Assembly: GCF_030682845.1 (NCBI RefSeq)
Contig: NZ_JAUXNK010000096.1
Coordinates: 1 to 64,000 of the forward strand
Reading direction: 5' to 3'
DNA: 64,000 nt
Source of the DNA: Methanolobus sp.
Lineage (GTDB): Archaea > Halobacteriota > Methanosarcinia > Methanosarcinales > Methanosarcinaceae
A model generated the notes under the pieces. The model worked only from the letters and a program-made list of their open reading frames with translations. It had not been told where the DNA came from and searched no databases. How positions within the stretch are numbered: the first letter of the stretch is position 1; every line of letters starts with the position of its first letter. A program made the position numbers and the translations under genes. Below, one piece after another: positions 21,259-32,586 of this stretch.

Positions 21259-23667
21259 ATGAGCAAGATATCAACCGGACATTTTTCCATTGAAGACCTG
21301 GAAAATGTCCAGATCACGATCGGGAAGATAGTCGGCGCTATAGAAGAAAAGGTGGCGGAAGAAATAGATATGGGACCAACTCCTAAACCCAGTGTCTCCG
21401 CACTCAGGGACTGGGATCACCAGTTGCTCACCCGCTATCAGCCAGTATACACCCCGCAGTGTGACCAATGTTGTTACTGTACTTTCGGGAAATGCGATCT
21501 GGGAGGAAACAAGGAAGGAGCCTGTGGCATTAACCTGGCTGCCCACCAGTCCCGCGAGTTCCTGCTCAGGGTAATCACCGGCGCAGCTGCCCACTCCGGA
21601 CACGGCAGACACCTCCTGCACTATCTGATAGAACGTCACGGACGTGACCATCCTCTTGACGTAGGACCATCAAACCTGCTTGCACCCAATGTCCAGATGG
21701 TTACGGGCATCAAGCCAAAGACCCTTGGAGACCTCGAAGCTGCAATCGAGTATGTGGAAGAGCAACTCACGCAACTGCTTGCGACAGTCCACATGGGGCA
21801 GGAGGGTGCAGCCATAGACTTCGAATCAAAGGCAATGCATGGCGGAATGCTGGACCATGTAGGCATGGAGATCTCCGACCTGGCCCAGATGTCCTGTATG
21901 GGAATGCCAAAATCCGACCCGGAGGCGCCGCTGGCTGAGATAGGCATGGGGTGCATAGATGCCACCAAACCCATGTTGCTGGTCATCGGACACAACGTTG
22001 CAGGTGTAGCAAACATGATAGATTACATGCATGAGAATGACCTCTCGGACAAGATAGAGCTGGGTGGCCTGTGCTGCACTGCCATTGACATGATCCGCTA
22101 CCAGATGGACAAGGGTGGACAGCCCTATGCAAAGGTCGTGGGAACCCTTGCAAAGGAACTCAAGATGATACGTTCGGGTATACCGGATGTCATCGTCGTA
22201 GACGAGCAGTGTGTCAGAGCAGACGTACTGGATGAAGCTAAGAGACTTTCCATCCCGGTCATCACCTGTAATGAAAAGATCATGTACGGACTGCGCAACC
22301 GCTCAAAGGACAAGGCTGACAACATCATCGAGGACCTTGTCAGCGGAAAAGAGGCAGGGGCACTCATACTTGACCTGGACCTGCTTGGCGAGGTTGCCCC
22401 GAGGCTTGTAATGAAAGTGGCTCCCCTGCGTAAGGAAAAGGGCATTAAGGCGCTCCCGAGTGATGAAGAGCTCACCGCGCTGGCTGGAAAGTGCGTACAC
22501 TGCGGTGCATGCGAACTGGTCTGTCCTAACAACCTTCCGATCATGGATGCAATGAAAGCCTGTGTCGAAGGTGACCTGACAAAATTCGAAAGCCTGCATG
22601 ATCACTGCGTTGCCTGCGGAAGGTGCGACCAGGCTTGTCCGAAGGATATACCGGTCCTGGATGTCATCGAAAAGGCTTCACAGAAGGCCATCAGCCAGGA
22701 GAAGGGCCTGATACGCTCCGGAAGGGGACAGATAAGCGACCCGGAGATCAGGCAGGAAGGTGTCAATCTGGTCATGGGAACTACACCAGGAATCATTGCC
22801 CTGGTAGGCTGCTCCAACTATCCGGAGGGCACCAAGGACCTGTATAAACTTGCCGAGGAGATGCTCAAGAGGAACTACATCATGCTCACATCAGGCTGCT
22901 CTGCAATGGACCTGGGGATGTACAAGGATGAGGACGGCAAAACCCTGTATGAGAGGTATCCTGCAAAATTCCTCGGAGGCAACCTTATTAACGTAGGCTC
23001 CTGCGTATCCAACTCACATATAACCGGAACTGCGATCAAGGTGGCAGCCATATTCGCCCAGCGCAACATCACCGGAAACTACGAGGAGATCGCCGATTAC
23101 ATCATGAACCGTATTGGTGCTGTTGGTGTTGCATGGGGTGCCTATTCACAGAAAGCAGGCTCTATTGCAACCGGATGTAACAGGCTTGGAATCCCGGTGG
23201 TTGTCGGACCACATGGTTCAAAATACAGGAGAGCCCTAATAGGCAAGCCGTATGAAGAAGAGCACTGGAAACTCTATGACGCAAGGAACGGCGAGGATCT
23301 GCCAATACCTGCCTCACCCGAGTTCCTGCTTACGACTGTTGAGACTGTCGAGGAACTTATGCCCATGCTTGCAAAGAACTGCATACGCCCATCCGACAAC
23401 AACATGGGAAGGATGATCAAGCTGACCCACTATATAGAGCTCAGCCAGAAATACCTTGGGCAGATGCCAGATGACTGGCACAGGTTCGTCAGGACTGAAA
23501 CGGATCTTCCGCTGGCAAAGCGTGAAGAGCTCCTTAAGATACTTGAAAAGGACCATGGATGGGAGATCGACTGGAAGAGGAAGAAGATCCTGTCCGGTCC
23601 GAGGATGAAGTCAGATGTCTCAGCCCAGCCTACAAACCTCAAGAGACTTTGCAAGGGAGAGTGCTGA
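21259..23667 (+). CDS. cdhA: CODH/ACS complex alpha subunit (CO dehydrogenase)
   Basis: [16 protein letters not shown]...[61 protein letters not shown] upstream of ATG at 21259. Confidence 0.97.
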   Translation: MSKISTGHFSIEDLENVQITIGKIVGAIEEKVAEEIDMGPTPKPSVSALRDWDHQLLTRYQPVYTPQCDQCCYCTFGKCDLGGNKEGACGINLAAHQSREFLLRVITGAAAHSGHGRHLLHYLIERHGRDHPLDVGPSNLLAPNVQMVTGIKPKTLGDLEAAIEYVEEQLTQLLATVHMGQEGAAIDFESKAMHGGMLDHVGMEISDLAQMSCMGMPKSDPEAPLAEIGMGCIDATKPMLLVIGHNVAGVANMIDYMHENDLSDKIELGGLCCTAIDMIRYQMDKGGQPYAKVVGTLAKELKMIRSGIPDVIVVDEQCVRADVLDEAKRLSIPVITCNEKIMYGLRNRSKDKADNIIEDLVSGKEAGALILDLDLLGEVAPRLVMKVAPLRKEKGIKALPSDEELTALAGKCVHCGACELVCPNNLPIMDAMKACVEGDLTKFESLHDHCVACGRCDQACPKDIPVLDVIEKASQKAISQEKGLIRSGRGQISDPEIRQEGVNLVMGTTPGIIALVGCSNYPEGTKDLYKLAEEMLKRNYIMLTSGCSAMDLGMYKDEDGKTLYERYPAKFLGGNLINVGSCVSNSHITGTAIKVAAIFAQRNITGNYEEIADYIMNRIGAVGVAWGAYSQKAGSIATGCNRLGIPVVVGPHGSKYRRALIGKPYEEEHWKLYDARNGEDLPIPASPEFLLTTVETVEELMPMLAKNCIRPSDNNMGRMIKLTHYIELSQKYLGQMPDDWHRFVRTETDLPLAKREELLKILEKDHGWEIDWKRKKILSGPRMKSDVSAQPTNLKRLCKGEC

Positions 23668-23669
23668 AA

Positions 23670-24182
23670 ATGGTAGATACGACCAAGAACACACTTATGT
23701 ATACCACCTGGGGAACGAAGACCGCAAAGCCGGTCAACCCCAATGTTGCAGCTAAGCTGATATCAAAAGCAAAGAAACCACTTCTGGTAGCTGGCGCTGA
23801 GATCGTTGACAACGAGCAGCTTGCACAGAGGGCTATTGCTATTGGAAAGAAGGGCGTGCAGATAGCTGCGACAGGCCATGCCATCACTGTCTTCCATGGC
23901 AAGGGCGTGAATGCAAAATACATCAACATCCATGCACTGGCCCATTACCTCGGGGACAAGAACTGGAAGGGACTTGACGGGCAGGGTTCATATGATATGA
24001 TAGTCTTCCTTGGACACAAGAAATACTACCTGGACCAGGTACTTTCAGGCTTCAAGAACTTCTCGGACCTGAAGACCATTGCAATCGAAAGGCATTTCAT
24101 GCAGAATGCGACTTTGTCCTTTGGTAACCTCAGGCCGGATGTGCACATTGAAGCGCTGGACGAATTTATCGAGAATCTTTGA
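23670..24182 (+). CDS. cdhB: CODH/ACS complex epsilon subunit
   Basis: [45 protein letters not shown]; position between cdhA and cdhC. Confidence 0.94.
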   Translation: MVDTTKNTLMYTTWGTKTAKPVNPNVAAKLISKAKKPLLVAGAEIVDNEQLAQRAIAIGKKGVQIAATGHAITVFHGKGVNAKYINIHALAHYLGDKNWKGLDGQGSYDMIVFLGHKKYYLDQVLSGFKNFSDLKTIAIERHFMQNATLSFGNLRPDVHIEALDEFIENL

Positions 24183-24212
24183 TCATTGAATGCTAAACGT
24201 GGAGAACTAATC

Positions 24213-25634
24213 ATGGCAGATGAATTTCCTTTTGAGATATCTCCTATGTTCGAGGGAGAGAGAATAAGAAAAGAAGGTATGCATGTCGAGCTTGCAGGTC
24301 CGAAATCCAAGGGTTTTGAGCTTGTAAGGGCTGCAGATATGAATGATGTTGAGGATGGCAGGTTCACACTCATCGGACCCGATCTTTCGGATATGGAAGA
24401 GGGTTCACGATACCCGTTCGCAATGATCTACAGGATCGCAGGTGAACTTGTGGAAACAGACCTTGAGTCCATAGTAGAAAGAAGGAACCACGAATTCCAG
24501 AACTACATCCAGGGCATGATGCATCTCAACCAGAGAGATGATGTGTGGATCAGGGTGGGTAAGGAAGCTGTCAGCAAAGGGCTGAATTCCTTTGAGCATA
24601 TCGCAAAAGCGGTGATGATGCTCTTCAAGAACGAACTCCCGTTCATAGAGAAGGTCGAGGCTATCTATATCACCGATATGGAAGAGATAGAGAAAGAGAT
24701 CGAGAACACAAGGGCAGTCTACAAGGCAAGGGACGAGAGGACACGCGGCCTGCATGATGAGGATGTTGACACCTTTTATGGGTGTACATTATGTGCCTCC
24801 TTCGCACCCACTAATGTATGTGTCGTTACCCCTGACAGGATATCCCTTTGTGGTGCCATCAACTGGTTTGACGGAAGGGCAGCCGCAAAGGTGGACCCCG
24901 AGGGACCACAGTTCGCTATCCCTAAGGGAGAGCTTCTGGATGCGGAATCAGGAGAGTACTCAGGCGTAAACGAGTTTGCAAAGAAGCTTTCAAGCGGTGA
25001 ATACGACCGTATCAAACTGCACTCTTTTATGGAATACCCACACACTTCCTGCGGCTGCTTTGAAGTTGTAGGATTCTATATCCCTGAAGTTGATGGAATC
25101 GGCTGGGTAGACAGGGATTTCGCAGGCACGGCACCCAACGGGCTGCAATTCTCCACAATGGCAGGACAGACCGGCGGAGGAAAACAGGTAGTAGGTTTCC
25201 TCGGAGTAGGCGTCAACTACTTCCGCTCACCCAAATTCATCCAGGCCGACGGTGGCTGGAACAGAGTGGTATGGATGCCAAAGATGCTCAAGGAAAAAGT
25301 ATTCCAGGATATGCCCGAAGACATACGTGAGAAGATTGCTACCGAAGATGATGCAAAGGATATTGATTCCCTCAGGAATTTCCTGAAAGAGAAGAATCAT
25401 CCGATACTGGAGAGATGGGTGGAAGAAGAAGCAGAGGAAGAGGTTGAAGATGAAGCACCTGCAAAGGCACAGGCAACTCCCCAGGCAGGATTTGCTGCAC
25501 CGCAGATGATGCAGATTCCATCCAACTTCATGCCGGCCATGCCAATGATGGGCGGCGGCTCCGGTGGGGTCAGGATCATCCTGAAGAATGCAAAGGTGAC
25601 CGTTGACAAGATCACCATCCTGAAAGAGGATTAA
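24213..25634 (+). CDS. cdhC: CODH/ACS complex beta subunit (acetyl-CoA synthase)
   Basis: MADEFPFEISPMFEGERIRKEGMHVELAGPKSKGFELVRA; FYGCTLCASFAPTNVCVVTPDRISLCGAINWFD; Met/Pro/Gly-rich C-terminal linker. Confidence 0.97.
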   Translation: MADEFPFEISPMFEGERIRKEGMHVELAGPKSKGFELVRAADMNDVEDGRFTLIGPDLSDMEEGSRYPFAMIYRIAGELVETDLESIVERRNHEFQNYIQGMMHLNQRDDVWIRVGKEAVSKGLNSFEHIAKAVMMLFKNELPFIEKVEAIYITDMEEIEKEIENTRAVYKARDERTRGLHDEDVDTFYGCTLCASFAPTNVCVVTPDRISLCGAINWFDGRAAAKVDPEGPQFAIPKGELLDAESGEYSGVNEFAKKLSSGEYDRIKLHSFMEYPHTSCGCFEVVGFYIPEVDGIGWVDRDFAGTAPNGLQFSTMAGQTGGGKQVVGFLGVGVNYFRSPKFIQADGGWNRVVWMPKMLKEKVFQDMPEDIREKIATEDDAKDIDSLRNFLKEKNHPILERWVEEEAEEEVEDEAPAKAQATPQAGFAAPQMMQIPSNFMPAMPMMGGGSGGVRIILKNAKVTVDKITILKED

Positions 25635-25645
25635 AGAGGTATTCT

Positions 25646-26398
25646 GTGGCCAGGATCATTGCAGTGACAGGCAAGGGCGGAACAGGGAAGACTGCAACGT
25701 CGGCCCTTCTGATACGCCAGCTTGCAAAGGGGAACAAAGTCATCCTTGCAGTCGATGCCGACCCCGATACAAACCTTCCCGAAACCCTTGGCTGCGAGGT
25801 TAGCAAGACCATCGGCGACATCAAGGAGTTCATGCACAGCGAGCGAGATAACCTGCCTCCTGACTCCAACAAGGAGTCGGTGCTCAAATCAAAGCTGTAC
25901 GAGATCATCGAAGAAATGCCAAAGTATGACCTGCTGGTCATGGGCAGACCCGAAGGTGCAGGTTGTTATTGCTACGTCAATAACCTCCTGCGCGGCATCA
26001 TGGACAAGCTTGTGGACAACTATGACATCCTCATCATTGACGCTGAGGCCGGGCTGGAGCACTTCAGCCGCAGGATCTTCCGCAAAGTAGACGACCTGAT
26101 CGTGGTGACGGATGGGTCCCGCCGGGGATTGCGGACTGCTGAGCGCATCCGGGAACTTGTGGATGAGATGGAGACAGATGTATCAAATATTTATGTTATT
26201 GCAAACAAGGTCACAGAAACAAACCGTGAAACTATAGCAGGCACAGCGAAGGAACTCGGGCTGGAGCTTATAGGGATGATCCCTGTTGACGAGATGCTCA
26301 TCCGCAAGGATCTTGCCGGGGAGCCATTGTTCGAGCTTCCTGACGATTCGGCTGCAGTCCGGGAAATTGAGAAAATAGCTGCAAAACTGGGTTTGTGA
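25646..26398 (+). CDS. cooC: CooC-type nickel-insertion P-loop ATPase for CODH/ACS (GTG start)
   Basis: [48 protein letters not shown]; lies between cdhC and cdhD. Confidence 0.92.
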   Translation: MARIIAVTGKGGTGKTATSALLIRQLAKGNKVILAVDADPDTNLPETLGCEVSKTIGDIKEFMHSERDNLPPDSNKESVLKSKLYEIIEEMPKYDLLVMGRPEGAGCYCYVNNLLRGIMDKLVDNYDILIIDAEAGLEHFSRRIFRKVDDLIVVTDGSRRGLRTAERIRELVDEMETDVSNIYVIANKVTETNRETIAGTAKELGLELIGMIPVDEMLIRKDLAGEPLFELPDDSAAVREIEKIAAKLGL

Positions 26399-26435
26399 TC
26401 AGGTTTCTAACTCAAGAGTATCATTACATGGTGGA

Positions 26436-27773
26436 ATGCACATGACACAGAAAATGAAGTTGACGCAACTTACTGAGATGTTGCAGGAACTCAATATAGA
26501 GTCTCTCGAAGGAGTGACCATTGAAGGCGACATCGAACTGAATATCACAGGTGGCGGAGGGCTTAACCCTGCGCTGGCCTATGCGCTTGGAAGCGAGATA
26601 TCACAGATATCCCTGCACATGGCCAATATAGGAAGGATGCTCGGATTCCCTGCGGAACAGTTATTCGCATCTGCTTTTGGTATGAATGGCATCCCTGGGC
26701 CCCAGGCACCTTCACTTGGGACTACTCCGAGGATGCAGGAACTACTGGCCTCTAAGTTCGAGGTCGCAAAGATGAGCAACTGGAACAACCCCATCCAGGA
26801 AGTGACATTAGGTGCCACATCAGCAGACGGAGGTTCCAGGAAGAGCACAGTGACAATTGGCGGAGAGAATGCGCTTCCTTATTATTTCGACGCCGCAATG
26901 CCTCACAGGAACTACGTGACAATGGACGTGTTTGACATGCCCATTGGAATGGCAAAGGCTGTCAAGTCCAATTATGATGATGTTATCAATGACCCTGCGG
27001 AATGGGCCAAGAAGGTTGTTCGTGACTTCAATGCGGACATGGTGACCATTCACCTCATCTCCACTGATCCGCTCATCAAGGATACTTCTGCGCGGGACGC
27101 TGCAAAGGTTGTAGAGGACGTATTGCAGGCAGTGGATGTACCTATTGTCATCGGCGGTTCAGGAAATCCTGAGAAAGACCCTGAAGTGCTGGAAAAGGCC
27201 GCAGAGGTTGCAGCCGGTGAGCGTGTGCTGCTTGCTTCCGCAAGCCTTAATCTGGACTATGAGAGGATTGCAAGGGCTGCTGTGGAACATGGCCATGTTG
27301 TGCTCTCATGGACACAGCTTGAGATCAATGCCCAGAAAGAACTTAACAGGAAGCTCATGAAGCAGTGCAAGGTCCCAAGGGACAGCATTGTAATGGACCC
27401 GACAACCGCAGCACTGGGATACGGACTTGACTACGCATACACCAACATGGAGCGTATAAGGCTCGCAGGTCTAATGGGCGACGACGAGCTGACATTCCCT
27501 ATGTCCTCCGGTACCACCAACGCCTGGGGCGCCCGTGAGTCATGGATGGTAGCATCCCCGCTGAAGCAGGACTCGGACTGGGGCCCGAGAGAATATCGTG
27601 GCCCTATTTGGGAAATTGTCACAGGCCTTGCACTCTCGCTTGCAGGTAACGACATGTTCATGATGATGCACCCGACATCTGTTCAGGTGCTCAAGGAAAT
27701 AACCCAGACACTCTATGGCTCCATCGAGGCTGAGGAGCTGGACATCAGTAACTGGATCGGAGCGGAGGTGTAA
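26436..27773 (+). CDS. cdhD: CODH/ACS corrinoid iron-sulfur protein small subunit (delta)
   Basis: [67 protein letters not shown]. Confidence 0.95.
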   Translation: MHMTQKMKLTQLTEMLQELNIESLEGVTIEGDIELNITGGGGLNPALAYALGSEISQISLHMANIGRMLGFPAEQLFASAFGMNGIPGPQAPSLGTTPRMQELLASKFEVAKMSNWNNPIQEVTLGATSADGGSRKSTVTIGGENALPYYFDAAMPHRNYVTMDVFDMPIGMAKAVKSNYDDVINDPAEWAKKVVRDFNADMVTIHLISTDPLIKDTSARDAAKVVEDVLQAVDVPIVIGGSGNPEKDPEVLEKAAEVAAGERVLLASASLNLDYERIARAAVEHGHVVLSWTQLEINAQKELNRKLMKQCKVPRDSIVMDPTTAALGYGLDYAYTNMERIRLAGLMGDDELTFPMSSGTTNAWGARESWMVASPLKQDSDWGPREYRGPIWEIVTGLALSLAGNDMFMMMHPTSVQVLKEITQTLYGSIEAEELDISNWIGAEV

Positions 27774-27776
27774 AAC

Positions 27777-29183
27777 ATGAAGATCAACAGCCCTCTTGAG
27801 GCTTACAAGTACCTGCCCGGTACAAACTGCGCAATATGCGGTGAGCAGACATGTATGGCATTTGCCTCGCACCTGATAGACAGATCCAAGAAACTCAGTG
27901 AATGTACCCCGATGCTCGAGGACAAGTTCAGGAAAAAACTCGATCAGCTTCAGGGACTGCTCGCACCCGAGATCAGACAGGTCGAGATCGGTGTCGGTGA
28001 AAAGGTCGTGAAGATCGGCGGCGATGATGTGCTCTACCGCCACAAGCTGACATTCTTCAACCAGACTGCACTGGCCTATGATGTATGGGACACCATGGAC
28101 GAGAAGGATCTTGTGGAAAGAGTGAATAAGATACAGGGTTTTAAGAAATTCTATGTAGGCAACTTCCTGACAGTTGACATGGTAGCTGTGCGCAGCACGT
28201 CCAACGATCCCAAAAAGTTCGCATCTGCGGTGAAGAAGGTCGTTGAGACAACAGACATGCCTTTAGTGCTCTGTTCATTCAACCCGGAAGTGCTGAAGGC
28301 CGGACTTGAAGTTGCAAAAGACAGGAACCCGCTGCTATATGCCGCAAACAAGGACAACTGGCAACAGGTGGCTGCCCTGGCTCTCGAGTACGATGTGCCT
28401 GTAACTCTCTTCGCACCCAATGACCTCGATCTGCTGAAATCACTCGCAAAGACCTTTGCTGAGATGGGCACCGAGAAACTTGTGCTCGACCCGGGAACAT
28501 TCCCCTCAGGAAAACAGCTTAAAGAAACTTTCAGTAACTTCATCAAGATACGCAGGGCAGGTATAGACGGCGACCGGGAGATAGCATTCCCGCTCATGGC
28601 AGTTCCACTGACAGCCTGGATGGTCCACGACGATCCCGTAAGTGCATCATATTGGGAAACTGTTGTCGCTTCAGTTTTCACCATAAAGTATGGAGACATA
28701 ATGATTCTCCATAGCATCGAACCTTATGCGATGCTGCCGGAGCTTCACATCCGTGATACGATATACACAGATCCAAGAAAGCCTGTGAGCGTTGACCCCG
28801 GGATGTACAAGATCGGGGCTCCTACAAAGGATTCACCTGTGTTCGTGACGACAAACTTCGCCCTTACATACTACACTGTGGAGAGCGACATCTCTTCCAA
28901 CAAGATAGACTGTTTCCTATGGGCTATCGACACCGATGGTATAGGTGTCGAGGCTGCGGTGGCAGGTGGCCAGCTTACGGCTGCCAAAATAAAGAAGGGG
29001 ATCGAAGAGTCCGGATTCAATATGAAGGATGACACATCCCATAACACCATCATCCTGCCTGGACTTGCTGCACGTCTGCAGGGAGATGTTGAGGATGAGA
29101 CCGGGTCCAAGATCCTTATAGGGCCCGCGGACTCAGGCCGTATACCAGGCTGGCTGGAGAAGAACTGGCCTCCGAAGAAGTAA
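27777..29183 (+). CDS. cdhE: CODH/ACS corrinoid iron-sulfur protein large subunit (gamma)
   Basis: MKINSPLEAYKYLPGTNCAICGEQTCMAFASHLIDRSKKLSECTPM, 4Fe-4S motif typical of CdhE. Confidence 0.96.
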   Translation: MKINSPLEAYKYLPGTNCAICGEQTCMAFASHLIDRSKKLSECTPMLEDKFRKKLDQLQGLLAPEIRQVEIGVGEKVVKIGGDDVLYRHKLTFFNQTALAYDVWDTMDEKDLVERVNKIQGFKKFYVGNFLTVDMVAVRSTSNDPKKFASAVKKVVETTDMPLVLCSFNPEVLKAGLEVAKDRNPLLYAANKDNWQQVAALALEYDVPVTLFAPNDLDLLKSLAKTFAEMGTEKLVLDPGTFPSGKQLKETFSNFIKIRRAGIDGDREIAFPLMAVPLTAWMVHDDPVSASYWETVVASVFTIKYGDIMILHSIEPYAMLPELHIRDTIYTDPRKPVSVDPGMYKIGAPTKDSPVFVTTNFALTYYTVESDISSNKIDCFLWAIDTDGIGVEAAVAGGQLTAAKIKKGIEESGFNMKDDTSHNTIILPGLAARLQGDVEDETGSKILIGPADSGRIPGWLEKNWPPKK

Positions 29184-29201
29184 ATAAATTCAACGGTTGA
29201 T

Positions 29202-29240
29202 CTCCGTGCCTTAACCACACGGAGGTCTATACTATTTTTT
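29202..29240 (+). terminator. Stem-loop plus T-run downstream of the cdh operon
   Basis: CTCCGTG-CCTTAACCA-CACGGAG followed by GTCTATACTATTTTTTCC. Confidence 0.75.
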
Positions 29241-29304
29241 CCTATACGCTAAAAAGGAATCACAATACTATTATAGAGCTTGTGGAATTCTAATATGTGA
29301 AACC

Positions 29305-29652
29305 ATGGAACTTATCGTACGAAGTGAGAAAAGCCTTGAGCTTACAAAAAACGGTAAGCACTGCACAATAGTAGGAGATGTTGCAGATATCACAGATGAA
29401 CATATACGCAAGCTTGCAGAATGGGCAGATACATTATGGAATTATGATAAGATAAGCATGTGGAAAAAGTCAGATTCCATGGAGCCCGGATACTTCATCC
29501 GCGATAGTGCCGGTGGAAAGTACAAAGTCCATGTACTTGACAGAGAGCAGCTCGAAGCTCTTTTTGATGCCTCCCGCAAGGATAGTCCGGCTAAGCTGCA
29601 CAACTGGCAAAAGAGAGATATCATGGCCTATGTAGACTGGTTCATCCAGTGA
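29305..29652 (+). CDS. Conserved hypothetical protein (115 aa)
   Basis: Complete ORF MELIVRSEKSLELTKNGKHCTIVGDVADITDEHIRKLAEWADTLW...; own position after the cdh terminator. Confidence 0.6.
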   Translation: MELIVRSEKSLELTKNGKHCTIVGDVADITDEHIRKLAEWADTLWNYDKISMWKKSDSMEPGYFIRDSAGGKYKVHVLDREQLEALFDASRKDSPAKLHNWQKRDIMAYVDWFIQ

Positions 29653-29679
29653 CACACACGTTTCTCGAAGAAGCCCTTA

Positions 29680-29841
29680 TTAAAGACCACAGTCAGTAGC
29701 AGACATCTCCTGAACCAGATCTTTTGCAAGGTCAACTGTGACCTTTGACTCAAGATACCTGAGATATTCGCACTTACCCGTTTTCCTATAAATGATGCAA
29801 CTGGTACAGTACATCAACTTGTTCTCTTTCGAGTACCCCAT
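29680..29841 (-). CDS. Cys-containing microprotein (53 aa)
   Basis: My translation (not in ORF track): MGYSKENKLMYCTSCIIYRKTGKCEYLRYLESKVTVDLAKDLVQEMSATDCGL; ATG 29841, TAA 29680. Confidence 0.55.
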   Translation of the reverse strand: MGYSKENKLMYCTSCIIYRKTGKCEYLRYLESKVTVDLAKDLVQEMSATDCGL

Positions 29842-29849
29842 CGTTTCTA

Positions 29850-30017
29850 TTACACACATGCTCCCACCATACTACAATCTGCTCCTACTAAGGCAATGTC
29901 GTTTCCTGAAGTGATCCTGCCGCACCTTTCACAGTAGTAGAACACATTCGATCCTACAGACTGTCTCTTAAGCCCGGTGCCACAGTACTCACACGACGTA
30001 CCGTCCCTTCTGCTCAT
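29850..30017 (-). CDS. Zinc-ribbon-like microprotein (55 aa)
   Basis: My translation (not in ORF track): MSRRDGTSCEYCGTGLKRQSVGSNVFYYCERCGRITSGNDIALVGADCSMVGACV; paired CxxCG motifs. Confidence 0.65.
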   Translation of the reverse strand: MSRRDGTSCEYCGTGLKRQSVGSNVFYYCERCGRITSGNDIALVGADCSMVGACV

Positions 30018-30052
30018 ATGAAGCCCCTTTCATTGTCCGGTTTTCCCCAGCT

Positions 30053-30205
30053 TTACTTTGAGCCAATACCGCCTATCATGAACCGGATCAAATCCAACTC
30101 ATCAGCATCCACACACTTTTCGTATTGACCATTTACAATGGACATATATTCGGTCTCCATCTTCTGACACTTATATGTTTTTACACACTTTTGAACGTTT
30201 CGCAT
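30053..30205 (-). CDS. Cys-containing microprotein (50 aa)
   Basis: My translation (not in ORF track): MRNVQKCVKTYKCQKMETEYMSIVNGQYEKCVDADELDLIRFMIGGIGSK; SD AAGGAG upstream of ATG. Confidence 0.55.
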   Translation of the reverse strand: MRNVQKCVKTYKCQKMETEYMSIVNGQYEKCVDADELDLIRFMIGGIGSK

Positions 30206-30393
30206 AATTCATTACTCCTTTTCTCTCTTACAGAGTATAGAATTGCTTCTGAATAGATATATTTGATGTAAATAATCTGTATATACCAATATTGAATATA
30301 TAGGCACTATAGAAACACACCGGATGCTAAAAAAGAGAAGGTCAGGATGCACATACATATACTCAGAAGAACATTAACGACAGAGGAATACAG

Positions 30394-31449
30394 ATGAGCG
30401 ATGTTTTTTTCAAACCTGCGGAAAGTATAGGTGCTGATGAGACCCAGATAGACCAGATCACCGCCCTGTTCCCAAAGATATCGCCTGTTCAAGAAGGAGA
30501 TATCGTTGCTGTGAAGATACACCCGGGAGAGTATGGGAACACCACACACATACACCCGATACTTGTCAAAACAGTGGTCGACCTTGTAAAGGAAGCTGGT
30601 GGCATACCTTTTGTCACCGATACCACGGTATTATATAAAGGCAGGAGGTTCAATGCTGCGGACCTCATCTGTACCGCGGCATCGAACGGATTCTCACATG
30701 CAGGTATGGGAGCTCCTTTTATTTGTGCCGACGGGCTTCATGGTGATGACAGTATAGTCGTCAGGATCAACGGAACAAAGCTCGATGAGATAACGGTTGC
30801 CTCAGCTATCGCTAAGGCAGATTCAATGATAATGCTGTCTCATTGCAAAGGCCATCCTGCTTCCGGCTTCGGGGGCACCGTAAAGAACCTGGGCATGGGG
30901 TGTCTGGATAAAGCAGGCAAGACCCTTGTCCACAAACCGGGCGTACCTGACATAGACCCCGAAAAATGTACAGGCTGTAGCAAGTGCATATCAGAGTGCC
31001 TGTGGGGTGCACTGTACATGGAGGGCGACACAGCCAGGGTGAATACGGAGTTGTGCAAAGGCGACCTTTCGTGCGCAAATAGCTGCAGGTATGGGGCAAT
31101 TGTGCCACCTGAAGGATTCACCGATGAGATGCAGGCCCGGCTTGGAGAGGCGGCTCTGGGACCTGTAAAGGCCCTTGGGGGAAAGATAGGATACATCAAC
31201 TGGATATTCAACCTGACCCCGGGATGTGACTGTTTTAACTTCTCCGCACCCACGTTCGCTGGCGATATAGGGATACTTGCATCAAAGGATCCCGTTGCAA
31301 TAGATGTGGCAAGCATCGACCTTATTAACCGGAGAATGAAGCATGACCATGTGGGACAACTCACCAGTGTGTGGAACGTAGACCCGGTCATCCACGTTGA
31401 GTATGCTGCGAAGATAGGAGCAGGCAGCCTGCAATATTCCCTGCGCTGA
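30394..31449 (+). CDS. DUF362 family iron-sulfur protein
   Basis: VAVKIHPGEYGNTTHIHP; SHCKGHPASGFGGTVKNLGMGC; CTGCSKCISECLWGAL ferredoxin motif. Confidence 0.88.
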   Translation: MSDVFFKPAESIGADETQIDQITALFPKISPVQEGDIVAVKIHPGEYGNTTHIHPILVKTVVDLVKEAGGIPFVTDTTVLYKGRRFNAADLICTAASNGFSHAGMGAPFICADGLHGDDSIVVRINGTKLDEITVASAIAKADSMIMLSHCKGHPASGFGGTVKNLGMGCLDKAGKTLVHKPGVPDIDPEKCTGCSKCISECLWGALYMEGDTARVNTELCKGDLSCANSCRYGAIVPPEGFTDEMQARLGEAALGPVKALGGKIGYINWIFNLTPGCDCFNFSAPTFAGDIGILASKDPVAIDVASIDLINRRMKHDHVGQLTSVWNVDPVIHVEYAAKIGAGSLQYSLR

Positions 31450-31506
31450 ACAGGCAGAATGAAAATAAGCGAAAATATTATAAATCGGCTCAAGGATTGA
31501 AAGACA

Positions 31507-32574
31507 ATGAACGATATCACCTGTCCCAAATGCGGGGGACTTACACAGGGACTTATTGACGGTCTCTGCAAAGATTGCTTTTTTAAAGCATCCCATCTGA
31601 TAGAAGCACCTTTGGTGCTGTATGCTAAAATATGCCCGACCTGCGGAGCACAGCTTCTCAAAGGCAAATGGAACAATGACTACACGATCCCGGAGATTGT
31701 GATACAGACAGCAGAGGATGCACTACTTATACATGATAAGGCGGATGATATTGAATTATGCATTGAGCCAAAACAGATGACTCCACACGTGTATCGTGTA
31801 AAGATCGAAGCCTCTGCCACCATCCTTGGAGAACCGGTGCAGCAGAGCATTGAAACTGAAGCGCGCATAACCCGCATAGCCTGCGATATGTGCAGCAGGA
31901 TGTCAGGCAATTACTTTGAGGCAATACTCCAGATAAGGGCAGCCAGCCGTCATCCGACCGAAGAAGAAAAGAAAAGATGCATGCAGATAATAAACAACAC
32001 GCTGGACAAAATGCAGAAGAAGGGTGACAGGACAGCCTTCATAACTAATTCCGCGGAGGCAAGGGATGGTATTGACCTTTATATGGGATCTGCCAATGCG
32101 ACCAGAATTATTTGTAAAGAGATAGTCGCTGAGCTTGGAGGAGGCTTTGCTGAATCTTCTTCCCTTTTTGGAAGAAAGGATGGAAAAGAAGTTTACAGAA
32201 TGACATTCTCTCTCAGGCTTCCTGAGTTCATGCCTGGGGATATAATCGAGTTCAAGGATAAGGTTGTCGAAATAAAGAAGTTCTCAAAAAGCGTGACCGG
32301 GACGGATCTTATCAAAAGTGGCAGGTTCATTTCATCACCAGACGACATGAAAGGTTTCGTGCTCATCGCAAAGAGGAGCACTGCTAAAAAGGCAGTAGTC
32401 GTTTCCATAGAGAAAGATGAAATGATGCTGCTTGACCCGGATAATTTTGAGACGGTCACGGTTAAGATACCTGTTCCTTTCAGTGCTTCAGAAGGAGATG
32501 AAGTTCCTGTAATAAAAGCGAGTATCGGCCTTGTGGCGCTGCCTGATGAAACATCAAGAAAAAACGATCTTTGA
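31507..32574 (+). CDS. NMD3-related protein (archaeal)
   Basis: N-terminal zinc ribbons ITCPKCGGLTQGLIDGLCKDCF and KICPTCGAQLLKGKW; length and layout typical of archaeal NMD3 homologues. Confidence 0.8.
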   Translation: MNDITCPKCGGLTQGLIDGLCKDCFFKASHLIEAPLVLYAKICPTCGAQLLKGKWNNDYTIPEIVIQTAEDALLIHDKADDIELCIEPKQMTPHVYRVKIEASATILGEPVQQSIETEARITRIACDMCSRMSGNYFEAILQIRAASRHPTEEEKKRCMQIINNTLDKMQKKGDRTAFITNSAEARDGIDLYMGSANATRIICKEIVAELGGGFAESSSLFGRKDGKEVYRMTFSLRLPEFMPGDIIEFKDKVVEIKKFSKSVTGTDLIKSGRFISSPDDMKGFVLIAKRSTAKKAVVVSIEKDEMMLLDPDNFETVTVKIPVPFSASEGDEVPVIKASIGLVALPDETSRKNDL

Positions 32575-32586
32575 ATATCCTCATAC

